NCBI GenBank assembly: GCA_938084555.1
Contig: CALKFR010000067.1
Location: 1 to 37,008 of the forward strand
Origin: an uncultured Flavobacteriaceae bacterium
Lineage (GTDB): Bacteria; Bacteroidota; Bacteroidia; Flavobacteriales; Flavobacteriaceae
Direction: 5' to 3'
DNA length: 37,008 bases
Positions within the stretch are counted from its first letter, which is position 1. Each line of letters begins with the position of its first letter. Positions 1-9,130 of this stretch are shown piece after piece. The notes below the pieces were generated by a model, which did no database searches, was not told where the DNA came from, and worked only from the letters and a program-made list of their open reading frames with translations. The position numbers were made by a program, and so were the translations under genes.

Positions 1-1380
1 GGTGCAGCAGATCCAGACAAGTATGTTGGAGCTGAACCTCATGGTGCATCCATTGAAGAAATGAGTACAGGTTGGAAAAATTCATATCAGAGTGGTGTAC
101 TTGATGATACTATTACAAGTGGTTTAGAAGGTGCATGGACACCAAACCCTACACAATGGGATGATCAATATTTTGATGTTTTACTAAATTATGATTGGGA
201 ATTAACAAAAAGTCCTGCTGGAGCTCATCAATGGACTCCAACTGCGGCATCTAATGCCGAAAGAGCTCCAAAAGCTGGTGATGCAAACGGAACTCAAGCT
301 TTAATGATGTCTACAGCTGATATGGCTCTTAAAACAGATCCTGCATATCTAGAAATATCTAAACGTTTTCATAAAGATCATAAAGCTTTTGAAGACGCTT
401 TTGCAAGAGCATGGTTCAAACTAACTCATAGAGATATGGGACCTATTCACAGATATTTAGGGCCTGAAGTACCAAAAGAAGAATTAGTTTGGCAAGATCC
501 TATTCCAACACCTGATCACAAATTAACTGATCAAGATATTTCTGATTTAAAAGCTTTAATTCTTAATACTGATTTAACAATATCACAATTGGTTACAACA
601 GCTTGGGCATCTGCTTCAACTTACAGAGATTCCGATAAAAGAGGAGGTGCAAATGGAAGTAGAATTCGATTAGAACCTCAAAAAAGCTGGGCAGTAAATA
701 ATCCATATCAACTTAATAAAGTATTGTCTGTATACGAAGGAATTCAGAAAAACTTCAAAGGTGAAATTTCAATTGCTGATCTAATCGTACTTGGAGGTAA
801 TGTTGGAATAGAAGAAGCAGCTAAAGCAGCTGGAAATGATGTTTCAATTCAATTTACTCAAGGAAGAGGAGATGCATCTCAAGAACAAACAGACATAACA
901 TCCTTTGGATATCTCGAGCCCTTAGCAGATGGATTTAGAAATTACATGAAATCTGGTTTAAATGTTGCTGCTGAAGATTTATTGATTGATAAAGCAAATC
1001 TACTTTCTCTATCTATTCCAGAAATGACAGCTTTAGTTGGAGGTCTAAGAGTATTAGGCACTAATTACGATGGATCTAATCATGGTGTATTTACTCATAA
1101 TATTGGAAGCTTAACAAATGACTTCTTTAAAAACGTTTTAGACCTAGAAACAACATGGAGCGCAACTTCAGATGATCAAAATTTATTTGAAGGACGTGAT
1201 CGTAAAACTGGTGTTATTAAATTCACTGGTACGCGTGCAGATTTAATTTTTGGATCTAATACAGAATTAAGAGCTGTTTGCGAGGTCTATGGTGCGGATG
1301 ATGGTAATGAAAAATTTATAAATGATTTTATTTCAGCTTGGACTAAAGTGATGAATTTAGATCGTTTTGATTTAATTTAA
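1..1380 (+). CDS. katG: Catalase-peroxidase KatG, C-terminal part (left-truncated by window)
   Basis: The reading frame is open from base 1, so the gene starts upstream; 459 residues are visible of the roughly 730 usual for the family. Hallmark KatG segments are present: a [16 protein letters not shown] block and [12 protein letters not shown] near the start, then [19 protein letters not shown] and the C-terminal domain ending in [12 protein letters not shown]. The heme-distal Arg-Trp-His region and the proximal His lie upstream of the window. KatG is a bifunctional heme enzyme that disproportionates H2O2 and oxidises small donors. The visible ATG at 61 is internal and is not the start. A hairpin follows the stop codon and is shared with the converging gene. 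Family assignment is very secure; active-site integrity cannot be judged here. Confidence 0.97.
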   Translation, partial: GAADPDKYVGAEPHGASIEEMSTGWKNSYQSGVLDDTITSGLEGAWTPNPTQWDDQYFDVLLNYDWELTKSPAGAHQWTPTAASNAERAPKAGDANGTQALMMSTADMALKTDPAYLEISKRFHKDHKAFEDAFARAWFKLTHRDMGPIHRYLGPEVPKEELVWQDPIPTPDHKLTDQDISDLKALILNTDLTISQLVTTAWASASTYRDSDKRGGANGSRIRLEPQKSWAVNNPYQLNKVLSVYEGIQKNFKGEISIADLIVLGGNVGIEEAAKAAGNDVSIQFTQGRGDASQEQTDITSFGYLEPLADGFRNYMKSGLNVAAEDLLIDKANLLSLSIPEMTALVGGLRVLGTNYDGSNHGVFTHNIGSLTNDFFKNVLDLETTWSATSDDQNLFEGRDRKTGVIKFTGTRADLIFGSNTELRAVCEVYGADDGNEKFINDFISAWTKVMNLDRFDLI

Positions 1381-1390
1381 AATTGATTTT

Positions 1391-1429
1391 AAAAGCTCTC
1401 TTAAATAATAATTTTTGAGGGCTTTTTTT
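1391..1429. terminator. Bidirectional hairpin terminator between katG and the converging molybdopterin gene
   Basis: The stem AAAAGCTCTC (1391-1400) pairs with GAGGGCTTTT (1417-1426) with one G-T wobble, around an AT-rich 16-base loop, followed by a T run. It lies between two converging genes and overlaps the stop codon of the reverse-strand gene, so it probably serves both. Confidence 0.7.
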
Positions 1430-3533
1430 ATTTACTTACTTGAACTCTAGTTCCACTAAAATTCGCATTACCAGTTAGTTGATCAATTTTTAAATCATCA
1501 GTTAAATCATTAATGCTTTCTCCAGAGTTCTTTTCAGCCAATTTAATTTTAGTTCCTAGCCTATTATGACCAAAACCATGTGGAATACTTAATACACCTT
1601 CCTTCATTTCATCACTAATTTCAACCGGTAATTCTATACTACCCACATTAGATGTTATTTTTATTTTTTGATTATCTGAAATAGAAAGATTAATAGCGTC
1701 CTTGGAACTCATCAATACAGTACATCTATTTTTACCTTTCATTAGGAGTTTAGAGTTATGCATCCAAGAGTTATTATTTCTTAAATGTCTTCTACCTATT
1801 AAAGCAAATGGATATATATATTTTTCTTCAGTATCAACTTTAATCAACTCTTTATCTAGTCTTTTTAAATCATCTATAAATATTTTTGGTGAAATATTAA
1901 TTTTTTTATCTAGAGTAAAAATTCTTTTTGTTAATAGTGGTTGTAAAGCTCCTAAATCTATCCCATGGGGGTTATCTTTTAGTTTTTTTACAGATAAATT
2001 TGCTTCTTTATATGGAGAAAATTTAAACATATGATCTAACATCATTTCTGGTGTTAACGTGTTCTTTTTACCTGTTATTCTTTCTGTTAGTTCATTTAAT
2101 ATTTGCCAGTCGTGCCTTTGATTTTCATTTTTATCAAATAAAATTTCAGAGAGTTTTGCAGTATTTCTGATGGCTAACTGATGAAAAACTAAGTCATAAT
2201 GAAATGTTTCTAATCCATTAGTACTTGGTAAGATGATATTTGCATACTTACTGGTTTCGTTTAAATAAATATCTATGGAAACCATAAATTCAAGTTTTTC
2301 TAAAGCTTTTTCTAATTTTTTACCATTTGGTGTAGATAAAACTGGATTTCCTGCTGTACAAATGAACATTTTTATTTGCCCCTCACCTTCTGTGATCATT
2401 TCGTCTGCTAATGTAGCAACTGGTAATTCTCCTGAATATTCTGGTAAATCAAGAACTCTACTTCGATATCTATCAAAATTACCAACCTTACCTTGCATAC
2501 CTGTCATAAAAACCAAATCAATGGCTGGCTTAGTAAACATTGCTCCACCAACTTTATCCATATTATTGGTAACAATATTCAAAACGTTTATTAACCATTG
2601 ACATATGCCTCCATATTCTTGCGTAGAAACTCCCATTCTTCCATAACAAACCGCAGTTTTAGAGTTCATAAAATCTATTCCAATTTTTTGAATCTCTAGG
2701 TTGTTTATACCAATTAAGTGAGCAATTTTTTGTGGGGAATATTCTTTAACAATTTCTTTAATTTCTTCTAATCCCTTCAAGTGATCTGAAAGGTGTGTTC
2801 TTTTCTTTATACCGTGCTCAAAAATCACATGTAACAAAGACAATAAAAAAAGTGCATCTTTTCCAGGATTTATGTAAAAATGCTGGCTAGAAATCCTAGA
2901 AGTCTCCGTAAATCTTGGATCAATATTAATAACTTTACCTCCTCTTTTTTGAATATTTTTGATTTTTTGAGAGAATCCTGGTGCAGTTAGTAAGCTCCCA
3001 TTTGACGCCCCTGGATTAGCTCCTAAAATCAATAAATAATCTGTTCTTTCAATATCTGGAATTGGAATTAACATTTGATGTCCAAACATCTTTAAAGAAG
3101 CAATATGATGAGGTAATTGATCTACTGATGTAGCAGAATACTTTTGCTTAGTCTTCAAACTTTTTAAAAATGGGCCTCCATATAATATTGATCCAAGATT
3201 ATGAACATTAGGATTTCCTTGGTAAGTAGCTATTGCATTGTTGCCATGTTTTTCTTGAATTTTTTTTATTTGAATTTCAATCTCATCAAAAGCTTCTGTC
3301 CAAGAAATTTCTTCCCATCCATTTTCAGTTCTCTTAATAGGTGTTTTTAACCTATCTGGGTCTTCATACAAATCTTTTAAAGCTAGAGACTTAGGACAGA
3401 TATAACCTTTACTTAAAGGATCTTTTTTGTCTCCAACAATAGAAATTATCTCCTTTTCTTTGTATGTGATCTCCAAACCACACATCGCTTCACATAAATT
3501 ACAGGTTCTGTAATGAACTTTATTATTTAACAT
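1428..3533 (-). CDS. Molybdopterin-dependent oxidoreductase (formate dehydrogenase / nitrate reductase catalytic-subunit superfamily), substrate unknown
   Basis: A 701-residue protein of the DMSO reductase superfamily. The N-terminus has a [4Fe-4S] cysteine set (C11-x2-C14-x3-C18-x27-C46, in CNLCEAMC and GYICPKS), then the large Mo-bisMGD domain (LLILGANPGASNG near 168-180) and a C-terminal molydopterin dinucleotide-binding domain (about 570-690, ending in SIPHGFGHN). There is no Tat signal, so it is likely cytoplasmic. Where formate dehydrogenases place the Cys/Sec Mo ligand, this protein reads SVDQLPHHIA (about 136-145), with no Cys or TGA-encoded Sec. No electron-transfer subunit, FdhD or Mo-cofactor gene is adjacent. 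The substrate cannot be inferred. An 81-bp gap separates it from the regulator gene upstream on the same strand. Confidence 0.85.
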   Translation of the reverse strand: MLNNKVHYRTCNLCEAMCGLEITYKEKEIISIVGDKKDPLSKGYICPKSLALKDLYEDPDRLKTPIKRTENGWEEISWTEAFDEIEIQIKKIQEKHGNNAIATYQGNPNVHNLGSILYGGPFLKSLKTKQKYSATSVDQLPHHIASLKMFGHQMLIPIPDIERTDYLLILGANPGASNGSLLTAPGFSQKIKNIQKRGGKVINIDPRFTETSRISSQHFYINPGKDALFLLSLLHVIFEHGIKKRTHLSDHLKGLEEIKEIVKEYSPQKIAHLIGINNLEIQKIGIDFMNSKTAVCYGRMGVSTQEYGGICQWLINVLNIVTNNMDKVGGAMFTKPAIDLVFMTGMQGKVGNFDRYRSRVLDLPEYSGELPVATLADEMITEGEGQIKMFICTAGNPVLSTPNGKKLEKALEKLEFMVSIDIYLNETSKYANIILPSTNGLETFHYDLVFHQLAIRNTAKLSEILFDKNENQRHDWQILNELTERITGKKNTLTPEMMLDHMFKFSPYKEANLSVKKLKDNPHGIDLGALQPLLTKRIFTLDKKINISPKIFIDDLKRLDKELIKVDTEEKYIYPFALIGRRHLRNNNSWMHNSKLLMKGKNRCTVLMSSKDAINLSISDNQKIKITSNVGSIELPVEISDEMKEGVLSIPHGFGHNRLGTKIKLAEKNSGESINDLTDDLKIDQLTGNANFSGTRVQVSK

Positions 3534-3614
3534 AAAAAAAATTAATCAGTAATACAAGTTAATGAAAATATTATGACTCAATGTTTACAAAAGTCTTTAG
3601 TATATAAATTGGAA

Positions 3615-4778
3615 CTACTTACTTGCAAATAAATTAACATCAGCCACAGAAATTTCTTGTTCTCCAAGTATTATTAATCTTTCTACTACATTTCTCAACT
3701 CTCTAATATTACCTGTCCAATCATAATCTTGCAATAAAGCTATTGCTTGTGAAGAAAATTCTTTTTTAGGCACACCTTGCTCTGCGGCAATTTTTTTGGT
3801 GAAATATTCTATTAGTAATGGAATATCGTCTCTTCTATTGTTTAAAGCTGGCACATTAATTAAAATTACAGCTAATCTGTGATATAAATCTTCTCTAAAT
3901 CTTCCTTCTTTAATTTCTTTTTTTAAATCTTTATTTGTTGCAGCTATGATCCTCACGTTTACCTTAATATCTCGATCACTCCCTACTCTTTGAATTTTAT
4001 TTTCTTGTAACGCCCTTAAGACTTTAGCTTGAGCAGATAAGCTCATATCACCTATTTCATCTAAAAAAATAGTTCCATTATTTGCTGCTTCAAATTTCCC
4101 TGCTCTGTCTTTATTAGCTCCAGTAAAACTTCCCTTAACATGACCAAACAACTCACTTTCAATTAATTCGGAAGGTATTGCAGCACAATTAACTTCAATT
4201 AAAGATAATTTTGATCGATCAGATTTTTCATGTAACCAATGAGCTACCAACTCTTTTCCAGTTCCATTTGGGCCAGTAATTAAAACACGAGCATCTGTTG
4301 TGGCTACTTTTTCAATTAAATGTTTAATATGAATAATGGCATCACTCTCACCTATCATCTCATAATTTTTACTAACCTTCTTTTTTAAACGTTTATTTTC
4401 TACAACCAAAACTTTCCTGTCTAGAGCATTTCTTACGGTATTTAACAACCTGTTTAAATCTGGTGGTTTTGATATGTAATCAAAAGCTCCAAGACGCATA
4501 GTATTTACTGCAGTATCTAGATCACCATGTCCAGAAATCATTACAAAAGGAATCTCTGGCTTCACTATTTTTGCTTTTTCTAACACCTCTACTCCATCCA
4601 TTTTAGGCATTTTTATATCACATAAAACCAAATCATAGTCATGATCTTTAATTTTTTCCAGACCATCCAATCCATTATCAGCCTCTTCAACTTTATAAGC
4701 TTCATTTTCTTCAGAGATTATTTTTATTAATACTCTCCGAATAGCTGCTTCATCCTCAATAACTAAAATTTTACTCAT
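3615..4778 (-). CDS. Sigma-54 activator-type response regulator (NtrC-like) without a C-terminal HTH
   Basis: A 387-residue two-domain regulator. The receiver domain (1-120) has the acidic pair E8/D9, phospho-acceptor D54 (CDIKMPKMDG), S82 and K104. The AAA+ sigma-54 interaction domain (about 140-380) has Walker A GPNGTGKE (169-176, usual form GESGTGKE), a GSFTGA loop (216-221, variant of GAFTGA that keeps the essential Thr), Walker B GTIFLDE (235-241) and the arginine-finger region REDLYHR. It ends at residue 387, just after the AAA+ C-terminal subdomain, so the usual Fis-type HTH is absent. It may act from solution on sigma-54 holoenzyme or with a DNA-binding partner. No histidine kinase gene is adjacent. 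It is divergent from marR across 260 bp. Confidence 0.93.
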   Translation of the reverse strand: MSKILVIEDEAAIRRVLIKIISEENEAYKVEEADNGLDGLEKIKDHDYDLVLCDIKMPKMDGVEVLEKAKIVKPEIPFVMISGHGDLDTAVNTMRLGAFDYISKPPDLNRLLNTVRNALDRKVLVVENKRLKKKVSKNYEMIGESDAIIHIKHLIEKVATTDARVLITGPNGTGKELVAHWLHEKSDRSKLSLIEVNCAAIPSELIESELFGHVKGSFTGANKDRAGKFEAANNGTIFLDEIGDMSLSAQAKVLRALQENKIQRVGSDRDIKVNVRIIAATNKDLKKEIKEGRFREDLYHRLAVILINVPALNNRRDDIPLLIEYFTKKIAAEQGVPKKEFSSQAIALLQDYDWTGNIRELRNVVERLIILGEQEISVADVNLFASK

Positions 4779-4972
4779 GATACTAATACATTTAATATGA
4801 TTATAATTTGTGTGTAATATACATTTTACAAAACAAACTTTTTTATTTTATCAGATTTAAACAAATTTAATTTTTTTACAGTAACTCGCGGTTTTTATCT
4901 AAATTATAACGAGTTGTGAAACAAATTTTAATCTAAATTTATATCCTTCATCAATATATTTTCACTTAAAAT

Positions 4973-5015
4973 ACTATGCATGCATAATTTTTGTGAATTT
5001 GCTATGCATGCATAG
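4973..5015. promoter_or_regulatory. Twin palindromic operator, probably bound by the adjacent MarR protein
   Basis: Two copies of one palindrome start 28 bp apart: CTATGCATGCATAA (4974-4987) and the perfect 14-mer CTATGCATGCATAG (5002-5015). The second sits between the -33-like TTTG and the -7 box of the marR promoter, a classic repressor position. Autoregulation by the MarR dimer is inferred from position and symmetry. Confidence 0.75.
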
Positions 5016-5033
5016 TAAATTTTTATATCTTTG
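4998..5033 (+). promoter_or_regulatory. Bacteroidetes-type promoter of the marR-fad operon
   Basis: The -7 box TATCTTTG (5026-5033) matches the TAnnTTTG consensus exactly. A TTTG (4998-5001) lies 24 bp upstream, slightly long for a -33 box. Transcription is predicted to start about 5-7 bases after the -7 box, at or next to the marR ATG (5039), so the mRNA may be leaderless. Confidence 0.6.
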
Positions 5034-5038
5034 ACCAT

Positions 5039-5500
5039 ATGGACAAAAACAAATCTATAGATCATCAATTAAGGGCAACTTGGCAAGCTGTTGCAAAACT
5101 TTATAACGAAAGAGCTGCAAAACATGACAGTACTATGGCAACTGCTTTCGTTCTTTTGAATATTGATTATGAAAAAGGAACACCTTCAACCGCTTTAGGT
5201 CCGTTAATGGGAATGGAACCAACTAGTCTTTCACGAATTTTAAAAACAATGGAAGATAAAGGAGCCATATCTCGAGAAAAAAACCCAAGTGATGGGAGAG
5301 GTGTTATTATCAAACTCACTGATTTTGGAAAGGAAATGAGAGAAATCTCTAAAGAGTCAGTAATTATTTTTAATAATATCATAAAGCAACATGTAAGCCC
5401 TGAAGAATTGGAAGCTTTCTTTAAAGTAACCTCAACCATAAACAAATTAATAACAGATAAGTTAATTTATAAAGAAGATAACATTAACAAAGTTGTATAA
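5039..5500 (+). CDS. MarR-family transcriptional regulator of the fatty-acid degradation operon
   Basis: A 153-residue protein with a central winged helix-turn-helix. The recognition-helix region is PTSLSRILKTMEDKGAISRE (about 61-80) and the wing contains NPSDGRGVIIKLTDFGKEM, the classical MarR DxR wing. Flanking helices would form the dimer interface. It is the first gene of a tight operon with fadN (17-bp gap), fadA and fadE, so it probably senses an acyl-CoA or fatty acid and represses these genes. Two palindromes at its promoter are the likely binding sites. The ATG at 5039 agrees with the normal family length. The ligand is unknown. Confidence 0.92.
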   Translation: MDKNKSIDHQLRATWQAVAKLYNERAAKHDSTMATAFVLLNIDYEKGTPSTALGPLMGMEPTSLSRILKTMEDKGAISREKNPSDGRGVIIKLTDFGKEMREISKESVIIFNNIIKQHVSPEELEAFFKVTSTINKLITDKLIYKEDNINKVV

Positions 5501-5517
5501 ACAAATTAAAATATCAA

Positions 5518-7923
5518 ATGACTAGAAGAATTAAAAAAGTAGCAATCATAGGTTCCGGAATAATGGGAAGTGGTATTGCATGTCACTTTGCTAATATTGG
5601 AGTAGAAGTCCTATTATTAGACATTGTTCCCAGAGAACTTAACGAAAAAGAAAAAGCTAAAGGACTTTCATTAAATGACAGTTTAGTTCGTAACAGATTA
5701 GTAAATGAGGCGCTAAAGACTTCTTTGGCATCAAAACCATCTCCTATTTATTCTCAAAAATTCGCTGATAGGATAAAAACAGGAAATATTGAAGACGACT
5801 TACATAAAATCAAAGATGTAGATTGGATCATGGAGGTTGTGGTTGAAAGACTGGATATAAAACAACAAGTTTTTGAAAAAATTGAAAAGTATAGAACTTC
5901 AGGTACATTAATAACATCCAATACTTCGGGGATACCTATAAAATTTATGAATGAGGGAAGAAGTGAAGATTTTCAAGAACACTTCGCGGTAACTCATTTT
6001 TTCAACCCTCCCAGATACTTAAAGTTGTTTGAGGTTGTTCCTGGTCCTAAGTGCAAACAAGAAGTAACTGACTTTCTAATGATGTATGGAGACAAGTTTT
6101 TAGGAAAAACTTCTGTACTAGCAAAAGACACACCTGCTTTTATTGGAAATAGAATTGGAATCTTTGGAATTATGAGCCTTTTTCATGTTGTTAAAGAGAT
6201 GGGACTCACTATTGAAGAAGTTGATAAATTAACTGGTCCAGTAATTGGTCGCCCTAAATCTGCAACCTTCAGAACAATTGATGTTGTAGGTTTAGACACT
6301 TTAGTCCATACGGCTAATGGGGTTAAAGATAACTGCCCCAACGATGAAATGAGAGATCAATTTGTGATTCCAGACTATGTTAATACCATGATGGAAAACA
6401 AATGGTTGGGAAGTAAAACCAAACAAGGATTTTACAAAATGACAAAAAATGCGAATGGCAAGAGAGAAATTTTATCATTAGACTTAAACACTCTAGAATA
6501 TAGAACAAAAAAATCTGCAAAATTTGAAACCTTAGAGCTAACAAAATCTATAGATAATGTAGCTGATCGTTTTAAAGTATTGGTTTCAGGAAAGGACAAA
6601 GCAGGTGAATTCTACAGAAAAAGTTTTGCTGCAATGTTTGCTTATGTTCAAAATAGAATTCCAGAAATTTCTGACGAACTCTACAGAATTGATGATGGTT
6701 TAAGAGCTGGCTTTGGTTGGGAACACGGCCCTTTTCAAATATGGGATGCCGTTGGAGTTGCTAAGGGAGTTGAGATAATGAGAGCAGAAGAAAAAGAACC
6801 TGCTGCATGGGTAACAGAAATGTTAGAAAAAGGAGAAACTTCTTTTTATTCTGTAAAGGAAGGAGCTACTTTTTACTATGATATCCCTGCGAAATCACAT
6901 CTTAAAAAACCAGGACAAGATTCATTCATTATTTTAGATAACATAAGAAAAACTAACGAAGTTTGGAAAAATTCTGGTGCAGTTATTGAAGATATTGGCG
7001 ATGGAATTTTAAATTTAGAATTCCAATCTAAAATGAATACTATTGGAGCTGATGTTTTAGCGGCTATCAATAAGGCTATAGATTTAGCTGAAACGAATTA
7101 TCAAGGATTAGTTGTTGGAAATCAAGCAGCAAACTTTTCAGTTGGAGCCAATATAGGAATGATTTTTATGATGGCTGTTGAACAAGAATACGACGAATTA
7201 AACTATGCTATCAAATACTTTCAAGATACCATGATGCGTATGCGTTATTCTTCAATTCCTACGATCGCTGCTCCTCATGGAATGGCTTTAGGTGGTGGAT
7301 GTGAAATCTCATTACACGCAGATAAAGTAGTTGCAGCAGCAGAAACATACATGGGCTTAGTAGAATTTGGTGTTGGTGTTATTCCTGGTGGTGGAGGTTC
7401 TAAAGAGATGGCTCTTAGAGCATCAGATTTATTCCACAAAGGAGATGTTCAATTAAATGTTTTACAAGAACACTTCTTAACTATAGGAATGGCAAAAGTA
7501 GCTACCTCAGCATATGAAGCTTTTGATATAGGATTACTACAAAAAGGAAAAGATGTTGTCGTTGTAAACAAAGAAAGACAGATTGCTCAAGCTAAAAAAC
7601 ATGCTCTTCTAATGGCAGAGTCTGGATATACGCAACCAGCTGCCCGTAAAGATGTTCTTGTATTAGGTAAACAAGCTTTGGGAATGTTTTTAGTAGGAAC
7701 AGATTCTATGGAAGCTAGTCATTACATTTCAGAACATGATAAAAAAATTGCAAACAAACTTGCCTATGTGATGGCTGGAGGAGATTTATCAGAACCCACT
7801 AAGGTCACAGAACAATATCTTTTAGATATTGAACGTGAAGCGTTTTTAAGTTTAACAACAGAACGAAAAACTTTAGAACGCATCCAACACATGTTAAAAA
7901 CGGGTAAACCATTAAGAAACTAA
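5518..7923 (+). CDS. fadN: FadN-type 3-hydroxyacyl-CoA dehydrogenase / enoyl-CoA hydratase
   Basis: An 801-residue bifunctional beta-oxidation enzyme. The N-terminal NAD-binding Rossmann domain has GSGIMG (12-17), followed by HFFNPPRYLKLFEVVPG, typical of 3-hydroxyacyl-CoA dehydrogenases. A second dehydrogenase C-terminal segment contains GFGWEHGPFQIWDAVG. The crotonase (enoyl-CoA hydratase) domain is C-terminal, with the oxyanion-hole stretch GMALGGGCE (about 588-596) and GLVEFGVGVIPGGGG downstream. This domain order is the reverse of E. coli FadB and matches Bacillus FadN. It hydrates 2-enoyl-CoA and oxidises the product to 3-ketoacyl-CoA, feeding the thiolase encoded 4 bp downstream. No lesion is seen. 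Confidence 0.93.
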   Translation: MTRRIKKVAIIGSGIMGSGIACHFANIGVEVLLLDIVPRELNEKEKAKGLSLNDSLVRNRLVNEALKTSLASKPSPIYSQKFADRIKTGNIEDDLHKIKDVDWIMEVVVERLDIKQQVFEKIEKYRTSGTLITSNTSGIPIKFMNEGRSEDFQEHFAVTHFFNPPRYLKLFEVVPGPKCKQEVTDFLMMYGDKFLGKTSVLAKDTPAFIGNRIGIFGIMSLFHVVKEMGLTIEEVDKLTGPVIGRPKSATFRTIDVVGLDTLVHTANGVKDNCPNDEMRDQFVIPDYVNTMMENKWLGSKTKQGFYKMTKNANGKREILSLDLNTLEYRTKKSAKFETLELTKSIDNVADRFKVLVSGKDKAGEFYRKSFAAMFAYVQNRIPEISDELYRIDDGLRAGFGWEHGPFQIWDAVGVAKGVEIMRAEEKEPAAWVTEMLEKGETSFYSVKEGATFYYDIPAKSHLKKPGQDSFIILDNIRKTNEVWKNSGAVIEDIGDGILNLEFQSKMNTIGADVLAAINKAIDLAETNYQGLVVGNQAANFSVGANIGMIFMMAVEQEYDELNYAIKYFQDTMMRMRYSSIPTIAAPHGMALGGGCEISLHADKVVAAAETYMGLVEFGVGVIPGGGGSKEMALRASDLFHKGDVQLNVLQEHFLTIGMAKVATSAYEAFDIGLLQKGKDVVVVNKERQIAQAKKHALLMAESGYTQPAARKDVLVLGKQALGMFLVGTDSMEASHYISEHDKKIANKLAYVMAGGDLSEPTKVTEQYLLDIEREAFLSLTTERKTLERIQHMLKTGKPLRN

Positions 7924-7927
7924 ACAA

Positions 7928-9118
7928 ATGAAAACAGCATATATAGTAAAAGGATATAGAACAGCCGTTGGGAAAGCACCTAAAGGTTTGTTCAGATTTA
8001 AAAGAACAGATGAATTAGCAGCTGAAACTATTCAGCACATGATGAAGGAACTTCCACAATTAGATGTTAAACGCATAGATGATGTAATTGTAGGAAATGC
8101 GATGCCAGAAGGATCTCAAGGACTTAATATGGCACGTTTAATTTCTCTTATGGGATTAAATAGTGTAGATGTTCCAGGAGTAACTGTTAATAGATTTTGC
8201 TCATCTGGTGTTGAAACAATTGCAATGGCTACAGCTAAAATACAAGCTGGAATGGCAGATTGCATCATAGCTGGTGGAGCAGAAAGTATGAGTGCAGTTC
8301 CAATGACTGGTTATAAACCCGAATTAAATTATAATACAGTAAAGGAGGGTCATGAAGATTATTATTGGGGAATGGGAAATACAGCTGAAGCCGTTGCAAA
8401 CCAATTTAAAGTTTCCAGACAAGACCAAGATGAATTTGCGTATCATTCTCACATGAAAGCATTGAAAGCTCAAGCTGAAAATCGTTTTCAAGAACAAATT
8501 GCTCCTATTACTGTAGACCAAATTTATTTAGATGCTAGTGGTAAGAAAGCAACTAGGACCTATACAGTTACAAAAGACGAAGGACCTAGAGCAGGAACTA
8601 GCAAAGAAGCTTTAGCCAAATTACGTGCAGTATTTGCTGCTGGAGGTAGTGTAACAGCAGGGAATTCATCTCAAATGAGTGATGGCGCAGCTTTTGTTAT
8701 GGTAATGAGTGAAGACATGGTGAAAGAATTAAATATAGAACCTATAGCTAGAATGGTAAATTATGCTGCAGCTGGTGTAGAACCAAGAATCATGGGAATT
8801 GGACCCGTAGCTGCGATACCTAAAGCACTTAAACAAGCTGGTTTACAACAAAATGATATTGACTTAATAGAATTAAACGAAGCATTTGCTTCTCAATCAT
8901 TGGCGGTGATTAGAGAATTAGATTTAAATAAAGAAATTATCAATGTAAATGGTGGAGCTATAGCCCTAGGACACCCGTTAGGTTGTACTGGAGCAAAACT
9001 TTCTGTTCAACTATTTGACGAAATGAGAAAAAGAAATATGAAAAACAAATATGGAATGGTAACCATGTGCGTTGGAACAGGACAAGGTGCAGCAGGTATT
9101 TTTGAATTTTTAAATTAA
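7928..9118 (+). CDS. fadA: Acetyl-CoA C-acyltransferase (3-ketoacyl-CoA thiolase)
   Basis: A 396-residue thiolase of normal length. The nucleophilic Cys is C91 in [14 protein letters not shown], the catalytic His is H349 in [16 protein letters not shown], and the second Cys is C381 in [12 protein letters not shown]. It cleaves 3-ketoacyl-CoA with CoA into acetyl-CoA and a shortened acyl-CoA. It lies 4 bp after fadN and 12 bp before fadE, so the three are almost certainly co-transcribed under the MarR protein. The fadN-fadA-fadE order is the same as in Bacillus subtilis. Confidence 0.96.
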   Translation: MKTAYIVKGYRTAVGKAPKGLFRFKRTDELAAETIQHMMKELPQLDVKRIDDVIVGNAMPEGSQGLNMARLISLMGLNSVDVPGVTVNRFCSSGVETIAMATAKIQAGMADCIIAGGAESMSAVPMTGYKPELNYNTVKEGHEDYYWGMGNTAEAVANQFKVSRQDQDEFAYHSHMKALKAQAENRFQEQIAPITVDQIYLDASGKKATRTYTVTKDEGPRAGTSKEALAKLRAVFAAGGSVTAGNSSQMSDGAAFVMVMSEDMVKELNIEPIARMVNYAAAGVEPRIMGIGPVAAIPKALKQAGLQQNDIDLIELNEAFASQSLAVIRELDLNKEIINVNGGAIALGHPLGCTGAKLSVQLFDEMRKRNMKNKYGMVTMCVGTGQGAAGIFEFLN

Positions 9119-9130
9119 AAAAAATATAAT

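Noticed and set aside
1-1380. katG as a truncated pseudogene
   Set aside because: The frame is open to base 1 without stops; the missing N-terminal half is simply outside the window.
4883-4915. AACTCG / CGAGTT inverted repeat in the response regulator-marR intergenic region
   Set aside because: Only 6-bp arms separated by 21 bases, in an AT-rich gap; could be chance, and not linked to a promoter box.
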